A stretch of 52,391 nt of DNA. It comes from Ramlibacter sp. (GTDB taxonomy: Bacteria; Pseudomonadota; Gammaproteobacteria; Burkholderiales; Burkholderiaceae_C). Positions 34,944 through 43,267 of this stretch are shown here, piece after piece (position 1 is the stretch's first letter; each line of letters begins with the position of its first letter). Location: positions 1 to 52,391 of the forward strand of contig JACMQX010000006.1 in assembly GCA_014376765.1 (NCBI GenBank), written 5' to 3'. The notes beneath the pieces are model-generated. The model worked only from the letters and a program-made list of their open reading frames with translations. It had not been told where the DNA came from and did no database searches. The position numbers were made by a program, and so were the translations under genes.

Positions 34944-36704
34944 TTACTTCTGGACGAGGAATTCAGGGGATGCGAGCACCAGCACCAGCGCGGCATAAAT
35001 GCGGTTGTTGCGCGCAGTGGGGGTGCCTGCGGGCATGCTGCCCACGGCGCTGTTGATGGCCGCCAGCGTGGCGGCAGACAGCTGGTTTGCCGTGAGCACA
35101 AGGCTGATCTCATCGAGCAAGGCAGGCGCGTTGTCGGCCAGGGCGATGAGCCCGGTGTAGTCGGCCTTGACGTCGCCCACGCCGTTGCTCACAACGCCTT
35201 GCATGTAATTGAGGTAACCCACCACCGACGATTCATTGGCCAGCTGGAATTCGGGCGCCACCAGCAGCGCCGCCGAGACGCCGCTGTTGGGCGGCACATA
35301 GCCGGGCCTGAAGAAGTTGAAAACGCTTGGCGAGCGCAACGGGCTCTGGCCCAGCCGCGTGGCCGGGTCGGAGGTATCGCCTATCGCCCACAGGTCGCCA
35401 GGCGAGGTTGCGCCAAAGCCGCGGGCCCAGCCAAGAAAACGCAACACCGGCTCGCGCAGCTTGCCGAAGGTGGTGTTGCGCAAGGCCGCGCTGTTGCGGG
35501 CCTCGTCGTCCAGCAAGATCGCCTTGATCACGGCCTGCAGGTTGCCCTTGACGCCTGCGCCGTCATTGAGGAACACCGTGGCAATGCGTTGCACATACGC
35601 GGGTGTGGGGTTGCTTGTGACCAGGCGCTGAATGAGCTGCCTGCTCACAAAGGGGGCCACGTTGGGGTGGGCAAAAATGATGTCCAGCGCCCGGGACAAA
35701 CCGGCTGCGCCGTCCAGCCCCGCCGGCACGGTAGAGCCCAGGAAGGTGGAAGCGCCTGTCTCGTGCCGGTTGGCAATCTGCACCATGGGGCGGCGCTGGT
35801 AGTCCGGTGTGGTGGTGCCGGTGACCGACAGGTCCCATTCCCACCCGGTGAAGATGCGTGCCAGGCCGGTGATGTCGTCCAGCGAGTAGGTGTCCTGCGG
35901 CAGGCCGCCCACGAGCTTGGGCGTTCCGTCCAGGTTGAGCTGGGTGAGGCCGATGGTGAACAGCTGCATCAGCTCGCGCGCATAGTTCTCGTCCGGCAGC
36001 GCGCCGGTGGTGGCGTTGTATTTGATGTTGCCGCGAAAGGTCAGGTACTCGCCCATGGCAGGGCAGGTGGACACCTGCTGCATCAGCGTGCGGTAATTGC
36101 CGAAGGCGTTTTTCTCCAGCAGGTCCAGGTAGTTGGCGCCCGAAAACTGGCGCCAGCCGCCCGACAGGCCACTGACCGACACCACCATGATCTCCGACAG
36201 CGCCAGCACCACCCGCTGGCGCAACACGTCGGGCGAGCTGATGAGCTTGCGCCACACGCATGCATCAAAGCCCGCAAGGCCGTTCTTGTTAACGTTGGAA
36301 ACGCCCGCCTGGTCATAGCCCTTGCTCACCAGCCAGTCGCAGCGGCTCATGGATTGGGCTGTGGCGAATTGCTCGTCGAGCCAGGGCGCATAGCCAATGG
36401 CCTGCGCGCGGGCGATCTGTGCGCGGTCGGCGCCGACGCTGGCTTGTGCAATGAAGCGCGCTGATTCGACGGTCGTGGGCGGCGGGCCCGGCGGCGATGG
36501 GGGTGGAGGTGTGCCGCCCCCAGGCGGTGGGGCGGAGCTGTCGCCCCCGCCGCAAGCGGCCAGGCTTGCTGTCGCGAACAATGCAGCAAGGGCGGCCGGC
36601 GGTGTTGCCGCAGGCAATGTGTCGGAGTCATCGCGCGGCGCGCGAGCCTTCCCCTGTTCCTCACCACGCGGGATGACGGGCGCGTGCTCCACGGTGTACT
36701 GCAT
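34944..36704 (-). CDS. DUF1800 protein, probable lipoprotein
   Basis: This 586-residue protein has a hydrophobic segment ending in a lipobox-like SLAAC (about residue 50), followed by a Gly/Pro linker. The DUF1800 domain begins ARFIAQASVGADRAQIARAQ and includes YARELMQLFTIGLTQLN and DDEARNSAALRNTTFGKLREPVLR. The first 30 residues before the hydrophobic part are unusual: they are encoded by a GTCAT...ATGAC palindrome at 36627-36677, so the gene may have gained an N-terminal extension. A TTG at 36617 is an alternative start, but it would leave no charged N-region. It is the first gene of a two-gene operon with the DUF1501 gene. Confidence 0.8.
   Translation of the reverse strand: MQYTVEHAPVIPRGEEQGKARAPRDDSDTLPAATPPAALAALFATASLAACGGGDSSAPPPGGGTPPPPSPPGPPPTTVESARFIAQASVGADRAQIARAQAIGYAPWLDEQFATAQSMSRCDWLVSKGYDQAGVSNVNKNGLAGFDACVWRKLISSPDVLRQRVVLALSEIMVVSVSGLSGGWRQFSGANYLDLLEKNAFGNYRTLMQQVSTCPAMGEYLTFRGNIKYNATTGALPDENYARELMQLFTIGLTQLNLDGTPKLVGGLPQDTYSLDDITGLARIFTGWEWDLSVTGTTTPDYQRRPMVQIANRHETGASTFLGSTVPAGLDGAAGLSRALDIIFAHPNVAPFVSRQLIQRLVTSNPTPAYVQRIATVFLNDGAGVKGNLQAVIKAILLDDEARNSAALRNTTFGKLREPVLRFLGWARGFGATSPGDLWAIGDTSDPATRLGQSPLRSPSVFNFFRPGYVPPNSGVSAALLVAPEFQLANESSVVGYLNYMQGVVSNGVGDVKADYTGLIALADNAPALLDEISLVLTANQLSAATLAAINSAVGSMPAGTPTARNNRIYAALVLVLASPEFLVQK
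36627..36677. repeat. Small GTCAT...ATGAC palindrome overlapping the DUF1800 start
   Basis: Arms GTCATCGCGCG (36627-36637) and CGCGGGATGAC (36667-36677) match at 10 of 11 positions as an inverted repeat around 29 bases. The ends resemble the repeats at 5392-5502 and 28497-28585. It lies within codons 10-26 of the DUF1800 gene as annotated. Confidence 0.5.
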
Positions 36705-37059
36705 GAGAAGTCCTTGTTGTGTGTGCCCACCTTAAACGCCGCAACTCGCAATCGGTTGCAGGGTTGATCCCGTAAGGACCACGCATTTGGCGTAACAGTC
36801 TGTGCTTGTGTACCACGCATATTCAGCGCCCCAATGAGCAAATAACGGGGCTCTCTACGAGCCAAGGCGGCGGCCGCCACCCGCGCCGAACGAAGGTCAG
36901 CCGAAGGTCAGACTTGTTGCGCCGTGTATTCGTTGTGCAAAGTGCGCCAGCCACTTGAAAGGTCAGGCTCCCGGCGCTATCTTCGAGTCAGACCGGCCTG
37001 ATGCACAATCGCCGTCCGCCTCGTCTGCGTTCGCAGGGGGGCTACTCAAGGAACTCCGT
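36705..37059. other. 355-base divergent intergenic region
   Basis: No gene is seen between the DUF1800 gene and the TPR-protein gene. A direct repeat CGAAGGTCAG occurs at 36891-36900 and 36902-36911. The region must hold two divergent promoters, but I cannot point to a convincing pair of boxes. A purine-rich AAGGAACT ribosome site (37049-37056) precedes the start at 37060. Confidence 0.5.
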
Positions 37060-38019
37060 ATGTTGTCCAGAATCATGAAACTGTTGATGCTGCTGTGCGC
37101 GGCCGCGTTCGTCAGCTCCGCCATGGCGCAGGCTGAGCCCACGCTCAACCAGATCTATGAAGCAGCGCGTTCAGGCCAGGTCGACAAGGCGCAGGGCATG
37201 ATGAAAGAAGTGCTGCGCGCCCACCCCAAAAGCGGCAAGGCCCACTACGTGCAGGCCGAGTTGTACGCGCGACAAAAGCAGCTGACGCTGGCGCGCGATG
37301 AACTGGCGACCGCCGAGGCTTTGTCCCCTGGCCTTGCCTTTGCCAAGCCCGAAGCCGTACGCGCCCTGCGCAGTGAACTGGCGCTGCCGTCGGCAATGTC
37401 GGGCATGACAGACTTCAAGGGCGCCAACCGTGCTGAACCGCAGGGCGCCACACCGCCAGCCCGCGTTGCGCCTGCTGCACCTGTTGCACCCGCTGCGGCC
37501 TCTTTCCCCTGGGGCATGTTGCTGCTTGGCGGCGCGATTGTTGCAGCCGCGGTGATGTTCATGCGCCGCAAGCAGGCGCCTGTACCGGCACCGTATGGCG
37601 CACCGGCCAATGCATCTGCCAACGGCATGCAACCCGGCCCCTACAGCGGCGCGCCACCTTACGGACCTGGGCAGCAGCCCTCCGGCCAAGGCCCCGGCCC
37701 CGGCGCCGCGCCCTATGGCGCACCTCCTGCAGCACCGGGCATGGGCGGCAACATCATGGGTGGCCTGGCCACTGGCCTCGCGGTAGGCGCAGGTGTGATG
37801 GCGGCCCAAAGCCTGGGCCGGCAGTTCTTTGGCAACGACCATGCACAGAACAATCCGGCCAATTCGTCCGGCGGCGCCCAGGGCGCACTGGACCAAAGCC
37901 AGAACCCCGACATGGGCGGCAACGACTTCGGCATTCGTGAAGCGGATGCAGGCTCGTGGGACGACGGCGGCTCGTCGATGGCCGATTCTGGCGATGGCGG
38001 TGGCGGCTGGGACAGCTGA
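37060..38019 (+). CDS. TPR-like membrane protein with Gly/Pro-rich tail
   Basis: This 319-residue protein has a signal peptide (about 1-25, ending SSAMAQ) and a short tetratricopeptide-like helical region (about 28-110: YEAARSGQVDKAQGMMKEVL, HYVQAELYARQKQL). A proline/alanine linker and one transmembrane helix (about 147-168, ending in MRRKQ) follow. A low-complexity Gly/Pro/Ala segment precedes GNIMGGLATGLAVGAGVMAA, and the tail is acidic and glycine-rich (DDGGSSMADSGDGGGGWDS). The periplasmic TPR part suggests protein-protein contacts. I do not recognise a specific function. The start has a good ribosome site and is preferred over an upstream in-frame ATG at 36955. Confidence 0.8.
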   Translation: MLSRIMKLLMLLCAAAFVSSAMAQAEPTLNQIYEAARSGQVDKAQGMMKEVLRAHPKSGKAHYVQAELYARQKQLTLARDELATAEALSPGLAFAKPEAVRALRSELALPSAMSGMTDFKGANRAEPQGATPPARVAPAAPVAPAAASFPWGMLLLGGAIVAAAVMFMRRKQAPVPAPYGAPANASANGMQPGPYSGAPPYGPGQQPSGQGPGPGAAPYGAPPAAPGMGGNIMGGLATGLAVGAGVMAAQSLGRQFFGNDHAQNNPANSSGGAQGALDQSQNPDMGGNDFGIREADAGSWDDGGSSMADSGDGGGGWDS

Positions 38020-38029
38020 GGATCGCTGA

Positions 38030-38731
38030 TCACCAGGGGATGGGCTTACCCTGGTAGTCAACAAACTGCGCGCCGGGGCGGGTTGGCAGTTCGCGCAGGG
38101 CAGCCAGCATGCCTTGCACCGATTCACCCGGCGTGAGCAGGTTGGAGACGTTGGCAGAGAACGGACGCGACAGCTCCGAGCGAACTGTCCCGGGCTGCAA
38201 GGCGACGACACGCAGCTGCGCGTTTTTACGTTGCAACTCGATGGCCGCCGTCTGCAGCAGCATGTTCAGCGCCGCCTTGGCAGCGCGGTAGCTGTACCAG
38301 CCACCCTTTTGGTTGTCGGTGATGCTGCCCACCCGCGCTGAAAGTTTGGCGTAGATGACCGGTCCTGGCGCCAGCAAGGGCGCGAAGTGCCGCAAGACCA
38401 ACAGCGGCCCGATCGCATTGAGCTCGAATGATTTAGCCATCAGCTCCGGGCGCACTGCCGACAGCGACTTCTCGGGGCCTACGCCGTCAATCGTCAGGGC
38501 TCCGGTTGCGTCCACGATGAAGTGATAGGGGCCGTTGGCCCGTATCACTTCAGCCAGCTTGGCGAGACCCGCCGTATCCAGCAAATCAAACCCAACTCCG
38601 GACGAGCGCGACACCACTTCCACATGCTCACACAGCGGATCCTGCTGGAGCGCGTCGGCAAAAGCGCTGCCGATGGCGCCGCTCGCGCCGATCACCAGGG
38701 CGCGGTAGTTGTTGTCAAAAAGAAGCGTCAT
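38030..38731 (-). CDS. Short-chain dehydrogenase/reductase, CsgA-like
   Basis: This 233-residue SDR enzyme has the cofactor motif GASGAIGSAFADAL near the N-terminus and the YxxxK pair in WYSYRAAKAALNM. Length and order match the small SDR group often called C-factor (CsgA-like). It probably reduces or oxidises a small carbonyl or alcohol with NAD(P). ATG 38731 opens directly on the first beta strand and is preferred over a start at 38806 that overlaps the next gene upstream. It lies 71 bases after the LigJ-like gene on the same strand, so it could belong to the aromatic cluster, although the gap is larger than others in that run. Confidence 0.88.
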   Translation of the reverse strand: MTLLFDNNYRALVIGASGAIGSAFADALQQDPLCEHVEVVSRSSGVGFDLLDTAGLAKLAEVIRANGPYHFIVDATGALTIDGVGPEKSLSAVRPELMAKSFELNAIGPLLVLRHFAPLLAPGPVIYAKLSARVGSITDNQKGGWYSYRAAKAALNMLLQTAAIELQRKNAQLRVVALQPGTVRSELSRPFSANVSNLLTPGESVQGMLAALRELPTRPGAQFVDYQGKPIPW

Positions 38732-38802
38732 GTCAGGCAGTCCATCGTCCAAAAGCGGTCTGCGCATTGTCCGCGCAAGTCTTGACGGCCGCCTGATGGC
38801 GC

Positions 38803-39819
38803 TCACATGTCGAGCTTGAACACCTTCTTCGCGTTACCGCTGAAGATGGCCGTTTTGTCTTGCGCACTCAGCCAGTCGAAGCCCTCGATGTAGGGCGCGA
38901 TGTCGTCTAGCCAGCGGCCGGTTTTCGGGTCCTTGATGGTGCCGACCCCGGGCCGCTCGGCCCCGAAGATGCAGCGGTCGGCGCCCACCGTCTTGATGAG
39001 CAGCCGCAAGGCCTCCTCGGAATACAGGACGGTGTCGAAATACAGGCGCCTGATGCTATCGTGAAAGGTCTCCAGCGCGCGGCCCGGCCGCAGCGAGGGC
39101 GCCTGAAAGCGGCCGAACTGGTAGGGGATGGCGCCGCCGCCATGCGACACCACGATCTTCAATGTGGGAAAGGTCTGGAACACCCTGGAGCGCGCCAGCG
39201 CCATCACGGCCACCGACTCTTCGTTGATGAAGTGCATCGAATAGGTATGCCGCTCCGTGCCGCGCAGGCCGGCGGAGTGCAGGTACGCGGGCACATCAAG
39301 CTCCACCAGCTTTTCCCACAGTGGGTACCAGTACTCCTGCCCGAGGTCGGGCACGTCGTGCGTGGCCAGCCCTTCGCTCGGGTCGGTGTTGAGCATGCAG
39401 CCAACCATCTTGAGCTCCTTGATGCAGCGCTCCACTTCAGGCAGTACCGCAGTGATGGGCTCGCCCCACACCTGCGGCAGGCCGCAGATGCCGCGAAAGA
39501 GCTGCGGGAACAGGCGCTGCTGCTGGCCGATGACGGAATTGACCTCTTCCGTGTACCAGTGGACCAGCCTGCCGGGCTTCTCGCTGTGCATCGCCTGGTA
39601 GGGCCGTGGCGAGATGAGCTGGAAGTCGGTCCCCAGTTCCTTGAGTTGCTGGATGTGCGACTTGGTGCCGAAGGTCGGGCTGTTCAGGACGGCGCTCATG
39701 GCGTCGTCGCTTATCTGCGCGGTGCCGCGGCCATGCGCGCCGCGGTGCGAGAGCAGGCCGGCCTTCCATGCGTAGAGGCTGTCGGGCGCGGTCACATGGG
39801 CATGGGCATCGATGATCAT
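38803..39819 (-). CDS. Amidohydrolase, 4-oxalomesaconate hydratase (LigJ)-like
   Basis: This 338-residue protein of the amidohydrolase superfamily has the metal motif H6-x-H8 (DAHAH), H181 in AYLHSAG, H226 in VVSHGGG and E288 in FGAERPGVG. LigJ-type hydratases use His, His, His and a Glu rather than Asp as metal ligand at nearly the same spacing (H6, H8, H178, E284 as I recall), and are about 340 residues. The likely role is hydration of 4-oxalomesaconate-like ring-cleavage products in the protocatechuate/gallate 4,5-cleavage route. Decarboxylation by ACMSD-like members is the main alternative. It lies 47 bases after the ring-cleavage gene. Confidence 0.82.
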   Translation of the reverse strand: MIIDAHAHVTAPDSLYAWKAGLLSHRGAHGRGTAQISDDAMSAVLNSPTFGTKSHIQQLKELGTDFQLISPRPYQAMHSEKPGRLVHWYTEEVNSVIGQQQRLFPQLFRGICGLPQVWGEPITAVLPEVERCIKELKMVGCMLNTDPSEGLATHDVPDLGQEYWYPLWEKLVELDVPAYLHSAGLRGTERHTYSMHFINEESVAVMALARSRVFQTFPTLKIVVSHGGGAIPYQFGRFQAPSLRPGRALETFHDSIRRLYFDTVLYSEEALRLLIKTVGADRCIFGAERPGVGTIKDPKTGRWLDDIAPYIEGFDWLSAQDKTAIFSGNAKKVFKLDM

Positions 39820-39866
39820 GATGGTGGAGTGGTGTTGGGGTTGTTGAAAGAAAGGAAGCGCCTGGG

Positions 39867-40871
39867 CTACCAGAGGGCAAAGCCCATGGCGTTGCCAGTT
39901 CCCGCTTCTGTCCGGTAGCAGGGAACATAGTCAACGAGCCGAATGGTGAGGCAGGCATCGTTCATGATGGCGGCCAGCGGCAACCAGCTCTTGATCTCGG
40001 ACGTGTTCCCGCCAAACAGGGCTTCAGGAATCGCAGCCAGTGCGGCTTCATTGCGCGACTGCAAGGCGCCCAGGACGCGTTGGTCCAGTTCTTCGTCAAT
40101 ACAAAAGTGGGTCAGGCCGCCTGAGGCAATGACGGCCACCTTCAGGCGGTCGGGCAAGGCATCGATCGCACGCTTGAGCGCGTGGCCGAACGCCAGGCAG
40201 CGCCCGGCCTTCGGGCGGTTCAGGCCCACACCCACATTCGTGAACACGGGAATGCTGGGCGGCGCCAGGTCGCGCATGATGCGCCGGTACACATAGCCGA
40301 ACGCATGCGGTATGCCCGATTGGCGGTCATGCGAGTTGGGCAAGCGCGCGCTGGTGGCCACGTCGAACTCCTGAGCGATGAGACTCGCCACCACCGCATG
40401 GGCCGGCTCCGGCGCGCCGGGGTAGGTCGCGCCTGCGGGCGGGCAGTGGCCTTCTTCCGCAATCGCAATGCCTGGGGGCAGTTTGGCCTTGGCCGCTTCG
40501 GTCAACGGGATGTTCTGGACTTCGCTGCCGGTGTAGACAGTGAACGCAGGGGTCAGGTCGTCGAGAAACACTTCCCGCTGGTCGTTCCCGAGGATCAGGA
40601 CGAGGTCAGGCTGGCACTGCGCAAAGTGGTCCGCCAGTGTGTCCAGCGCCAACTGGCACTTCGCAAAATTGGCAGCCATCGCTTCTGCGGTAACCCGCGC
40701 AGCAAATCCCGGCGCGCGCTGTTGCAAAAGCGAGGCGTAGTCGTAACTCTGGCCCTGGTACCAATGGGCAGGGTTCTTGCGATCCGCGTCAGCGCGCAAA
40801 TGCCACATACCGGGCGGCGTTGCCAGCATGGGGCCGTGGGAGGTGGCAATGCCACAAACAATTTTTGCCAT
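39867..40871 (-). CDS. LigB-type extradiol ring-cleavage dioxygenase-like protein
   Basis: This 334-residue protein matches the catalytic subunit of class III extradiol dioxygenases. H12 in IATSHGPML aligns with the first iron ligand of LigB. The position of the second iron histidine (NDH in LigB) reads GNDQREVF with Q98. A glutamate-containing block GGLTHFCIDEELDQ fits the third ligand region. No LigA-like small subunit is encoded nearby, so it may act alone or as a homodimer. Expected chemistry is oxygen-dependent opening of a dihydroxylated aromatic acid, made by the Rieske oxygenase encoded one base upstream. Related proteins with Gln here may still bind iron; this is uncertain. Confidence 0.85.
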   Translation of the reverse strand: MAKIVCGIATSHGPMLATPPGMWHLRADADRKNPAHWYQGQSYDYASLLQQRAPGFAARVTAEAMAANFAKCQLALDTLADHFAQCQPDLVLILGNDQREVFLDDLTPAFTVYTGSEVQNIPLTEAAKAKLPPGIAIAEEGHCPPAGATYPGAPEPAHAVVASLIAQEFDVATSARLPNSHDRQSGIPHAFGYVYRRIMRDLAPPSIPVFTNVGVGLNRPKAGRCLAFGHALKRAIDALPDRLKVAVIASGGLTHFCIDEELDQRVLGALQSRNEAALAAIPEALFGGNTSEIKSWLPLAAIMNDACLTIRLVDYVPCYRTEAGTGNAMGFALW

Positions 40872-40872
40872 G

Positions 40873-42162
40873 TCAGACGTTCACTGCCACAACGTGGACG
40901 TCGTCTTGCTTGATGCCCATCACATCGGCCACCATCTGCCTGACATGCTCGGGCTGCCCGTAGTGAAACGGGAAGTGCGTCAGGTGCTTGCCCCAGACAG
41001 GATGCTTGATGTAGGTCGCTCGCGGCATGCCGCTCTGCAGCAGTTCGCGCGAGGCATTGGGCAGCGGGATGCGCACATTGCGGGCCGGGTCGCGGATCAC
41101 GCCCTTGGGGTCCTTGCCGGCCTGCACATCTTCCATGTCGGCAAAGAGCCGCCGCCGGATCATGGCCACACCCTGGTCGCTGGCGCCCAGCTTCTCACGG
41201 GTGCGGTCGGTGATTTTTCCCTGCCCCACCCAGGCAATGATGTCCTGGTTGATCACATGGCTGGAAATCCACTTGCCGGTTTGCGGATCCTTGATGGGAC
41301 CGCGCCACGAAGGAATGACCGTCTGTTTGAACGGCTCCGCCTCATGGGGCACGCGCAGGAAAGCCCAGGTCACGCTGAGCGTGTTTTCATCGTCCACCGG
41401 CACCCGCCATTCGAAGTGGTCACCCAGGAAAAACCCGTTGGGCCACAGACACACGCGCCCCACCGTCCAGAGGTTGTGCGCCTCGTCGGTATCTTCGCGC
41501 ACGCGCTTGTAGACAAAGCCGTGCTCGAACTCCTCGAACTCGAGCTTCACATGCCGCGGCGCGTAATTGCCGACCTCGCCGCGCTGGCGTTTGCTCCAGT
41601 TCGAATGCATCCACTCGAAGTGCACCGGGTCGATGGAGTTTTCCTGCGCCTGCACCCAGTTGCAAGGCACATCGGCAAACACGATCTGGGCAAAGCCGTT
41701 GTCAAAGCTGAGCAGTTCCCAGTCGGGCAGCAAGGGCGCCGGCAGGGGGCCCATGTAGGCCCACAACAGCCCGGCCTTGGCCTGGACCTGGTAGGCCGTA
41801 ATGCGCACCCGCTTCCTCATACGGCCCGTGGGTTCGATCACGTCCTCGAAGGGCTGCTCTATGCACTGGCCGCTCGCGTCGTAGCACCAGCCGTGGTAAT
41901 TGCAGCGGATGCCATGAGCTTCGACCATGCCGTAGGCGAGGTCAGCATTGCGGTGCGCGCACTGGCGCTCGGTCAGCCCGTAATTACCGCTCAGGTCCTT
42001 GTAGACCACAAGGTCTTCACCCAGCAGGCGGACCGGCTTGATCGGCTCCTGGTCCAGCTCGTCCACCGCGGCAAACGGGTGCCAGTGGCGGCGCAGCATC
42101 TCGCCCCCGGCCGTTCCCGGTCCAACCTGGGTGAGAAGCTGGTTCTTCTCTTTGCTAAGCAT
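40873..42162 (-). CDS. Rieske aromatic-ring oxygenase, phthalate dioxygenase type
   Basis: This 429-residue oxygenase component has the Rieske [2Fe-2S] ligands C68, H70, C87 and H90 (CAH and CNYH). The mononuclear iron site is visible as D178, H181 and H186 in NSIDPVHFEWMH. The size and LLTQVGPGTAGGEMLRRHWHP start fit the alpha-only phthalate-4,5-dioxygenase/O-demethylase class. These enzymes need a separate ferredoxin-reductase, which is not encoded nearby. ATG 42162 has a good AGGAG site; an in-frame start at 42204 overlaps the receptor gene. It would hydroxylate or demethylate an aromatic acid ahead of ring cleavage. Confidence 0.92.
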   Translation of the reverse strand: MLSKEKNQLLTQVGPGTAGGEMLRRHWHPFAAVDELDQEPIKPVRLLGEDLVVYKDLSGNYGLTERQCAHRNADLAYGMVEAHGIRCNYHGWCYDASGQCIEQPFEDVIEPTGRMRKRVRITAYQVQAKAGLLWAYMGPLPAPLLPDWELLSFDNGFAQIVFADVPCNWVQAQENSIDPVHFEWMHSNWSKRQRGEVGNYAPRHVKLEFEEFEHGFVYKRVREDTDEAHNLWTVGRVCLWPNGFFLGDHFEWRVPVDDENTLSVTWAFLRVPHEAEPFKQTVIPSWRGPIKDPQTGKWISSHVINQDIIAWVGQGKITDRTREKLGASDQGVAMIRRRLFADMEDVQAGKDPKGVIRDPARNVRIPLPNASRELLQSGMPRATYIKHPVWGKHLTHFPFHYGQPEHVRQMVADVMGIKQDDVHVVAVNV

Positions 42163-42181
42163 GAAAGGGCTCCTGTGGATG

Positions 42182-43171
42182 TCAGTCGGCGGTGATGTTG
42201 GCACCTTTGGCCACAGCGGTGAAGCGTGCCAGGTCCGCCTTGTTGCGTTGCAGGAAATGCTCGGGTGAACCCCCCGCCGCTTCCATCCCGTTGCTCTCCA
42301 GGATCTGTAGGACGTCTGTCCGCGCGAGCACTTCGTTCAGTGAGCGGTTGAGCCTGGCCACGATCGCCGCTGGCGTACCCGCAGGTGCATAAACGCCGAT
42401 CCAGTACGTGGCCTCAAAGCCAGGGTAGCCCGACTCACTTACCGTTGGCACGTCGGCCACCAGCCTGGAGCGGCTGCTGGCGGTTTGGGCCAGCGCGCGG
42501 ACCTTGCCCGCCTTGATCTGCGGCAACGCCAGCTCCACGGGTGCAACGGTGAAGTCCACCTGCGCCTGAAGCACATCCATCATGGCGCCGGTCACGCCTT
42601 TGCCGGGAATGTGCCGGGCCTTGGCGCCAGTGGCCAGCAACAGCGTTTCGGTATACAGGTGCACTGTTGAGGCAATGCCTGCCGAGCTGTAGGTGGACTG
42701 CCCCTGCGATGTCTTGAGCAGCTGCACCAGCTCGGCAAAGGTTTTGGCCGGGCTGGAGGCCGGCACCACCACAAGGAAGGACCCGCGGGCGAACTCGCCG
42801 ACCGGTGCAAAGTCGGTGATCGGGTTGTAGCTGACCTTGCGGACGGCTGACGTGATGACGTGCGTGGTTGGCGATACCAGCAGCGTCAGCCCGTCGGGCG
42901 GCGCTTTGGCAACCGACTGGCTGCCGATGGTTCCACTGGCGCCGGGGCGGTTGTCGACAAACGCCGAGCCGCCCAGCGTGCCCGGCAGCTTCTCTGCAAT
43001 GAGGCGCGCCATGGTGTCAACGCCGGAGCCCGGGGTGAACGGCACCACCAGCTTGATCTGCTTTGACGGAAAGCCATCGGCCGATTGGCCAAGGGCCCCG
43101 GCGCCTGAGATGGCCAGGCCCAGCGCGCATAAAAGCGGCGCGAGGCGTGCAAGGGGGAACAGGTGCTTCAT
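42182..43171 (-). CDS. Bug/TctC-family tripartite tricarboxylate transporter receptor
   Basis: This 329-residue periplasmic receptor has a signal peptide (about 1-30, ending GALGQ). The Bug-family pattern follows: KQIKLVVPFTPGSGVDTMAR, NRPGASGTIGSQSVAKAPPDG and a C-terminal block ending near FLQRNKADLARF. Bug proteins bind carboxylates or aromatic acids for TctAB-type carriers; no tctA or tctB gene is adjacent, as is common for these receptors in Burkholderiales. ATG 43171 is chosen because it opens on the signal peptide. It is the first gene of the aromatic cluster and is divergent from the GntR gene, so its ligand may be the pathway's starting compound. Confidence 0.93.
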   Translation of the reverse strand: MKHLFPLARLAPLLCALGLAISGAGALGQSADGFPSKQIKLVVPFTPGSGVDTMARLIAEKLPGTLGGSAFVDNRPGASGTIGSQSVAKAPPDGLTLLVSPTTHVITSAVRKVSYNPITDFAPVGEFARGSFLVVVPASSPAKTFAELVQLLKTSQGQSTYSSAGIASTVHLYTETLLLATGAKARHIPGKGVTGAMMDVLQAQVDFTVAPVELALPQIKAGKVRALAQTASSRSRLVADVPTVSESGYPGFEATYWIGVYAPAGTPAAIVARLNRSLNEVLARTDVLQILESNGMEAAGGSPEHFLQRNKADLARFTAVAKGANITAD

Positions 43172-43267
43172 CGCGTCACGAGGTTGGTGGACAGCTACAA
43201 ACAATATTACCTATTACAGTTTGATGAATCAGGGTATGTACCGGGTGGCCCGTATGATTCCAGCCAC
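43172..43267. promoter_or_regulatory. Divergent promoter region with inverted repeat
   Basis: The 96 bases between the receptor and GntR genes hold the A/T-rich stretch ACAATATTACCTATTACAG, suitable for promoters. An inverted repeat GAATCA (43226-43231) and TGATTC (43255-43260) and a nested CGGG/CCCG dyad follow. GntR/FCD regulators commonly bind in such shared regions, so this is the likely operator for the cluster. Confidence 0.4.
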
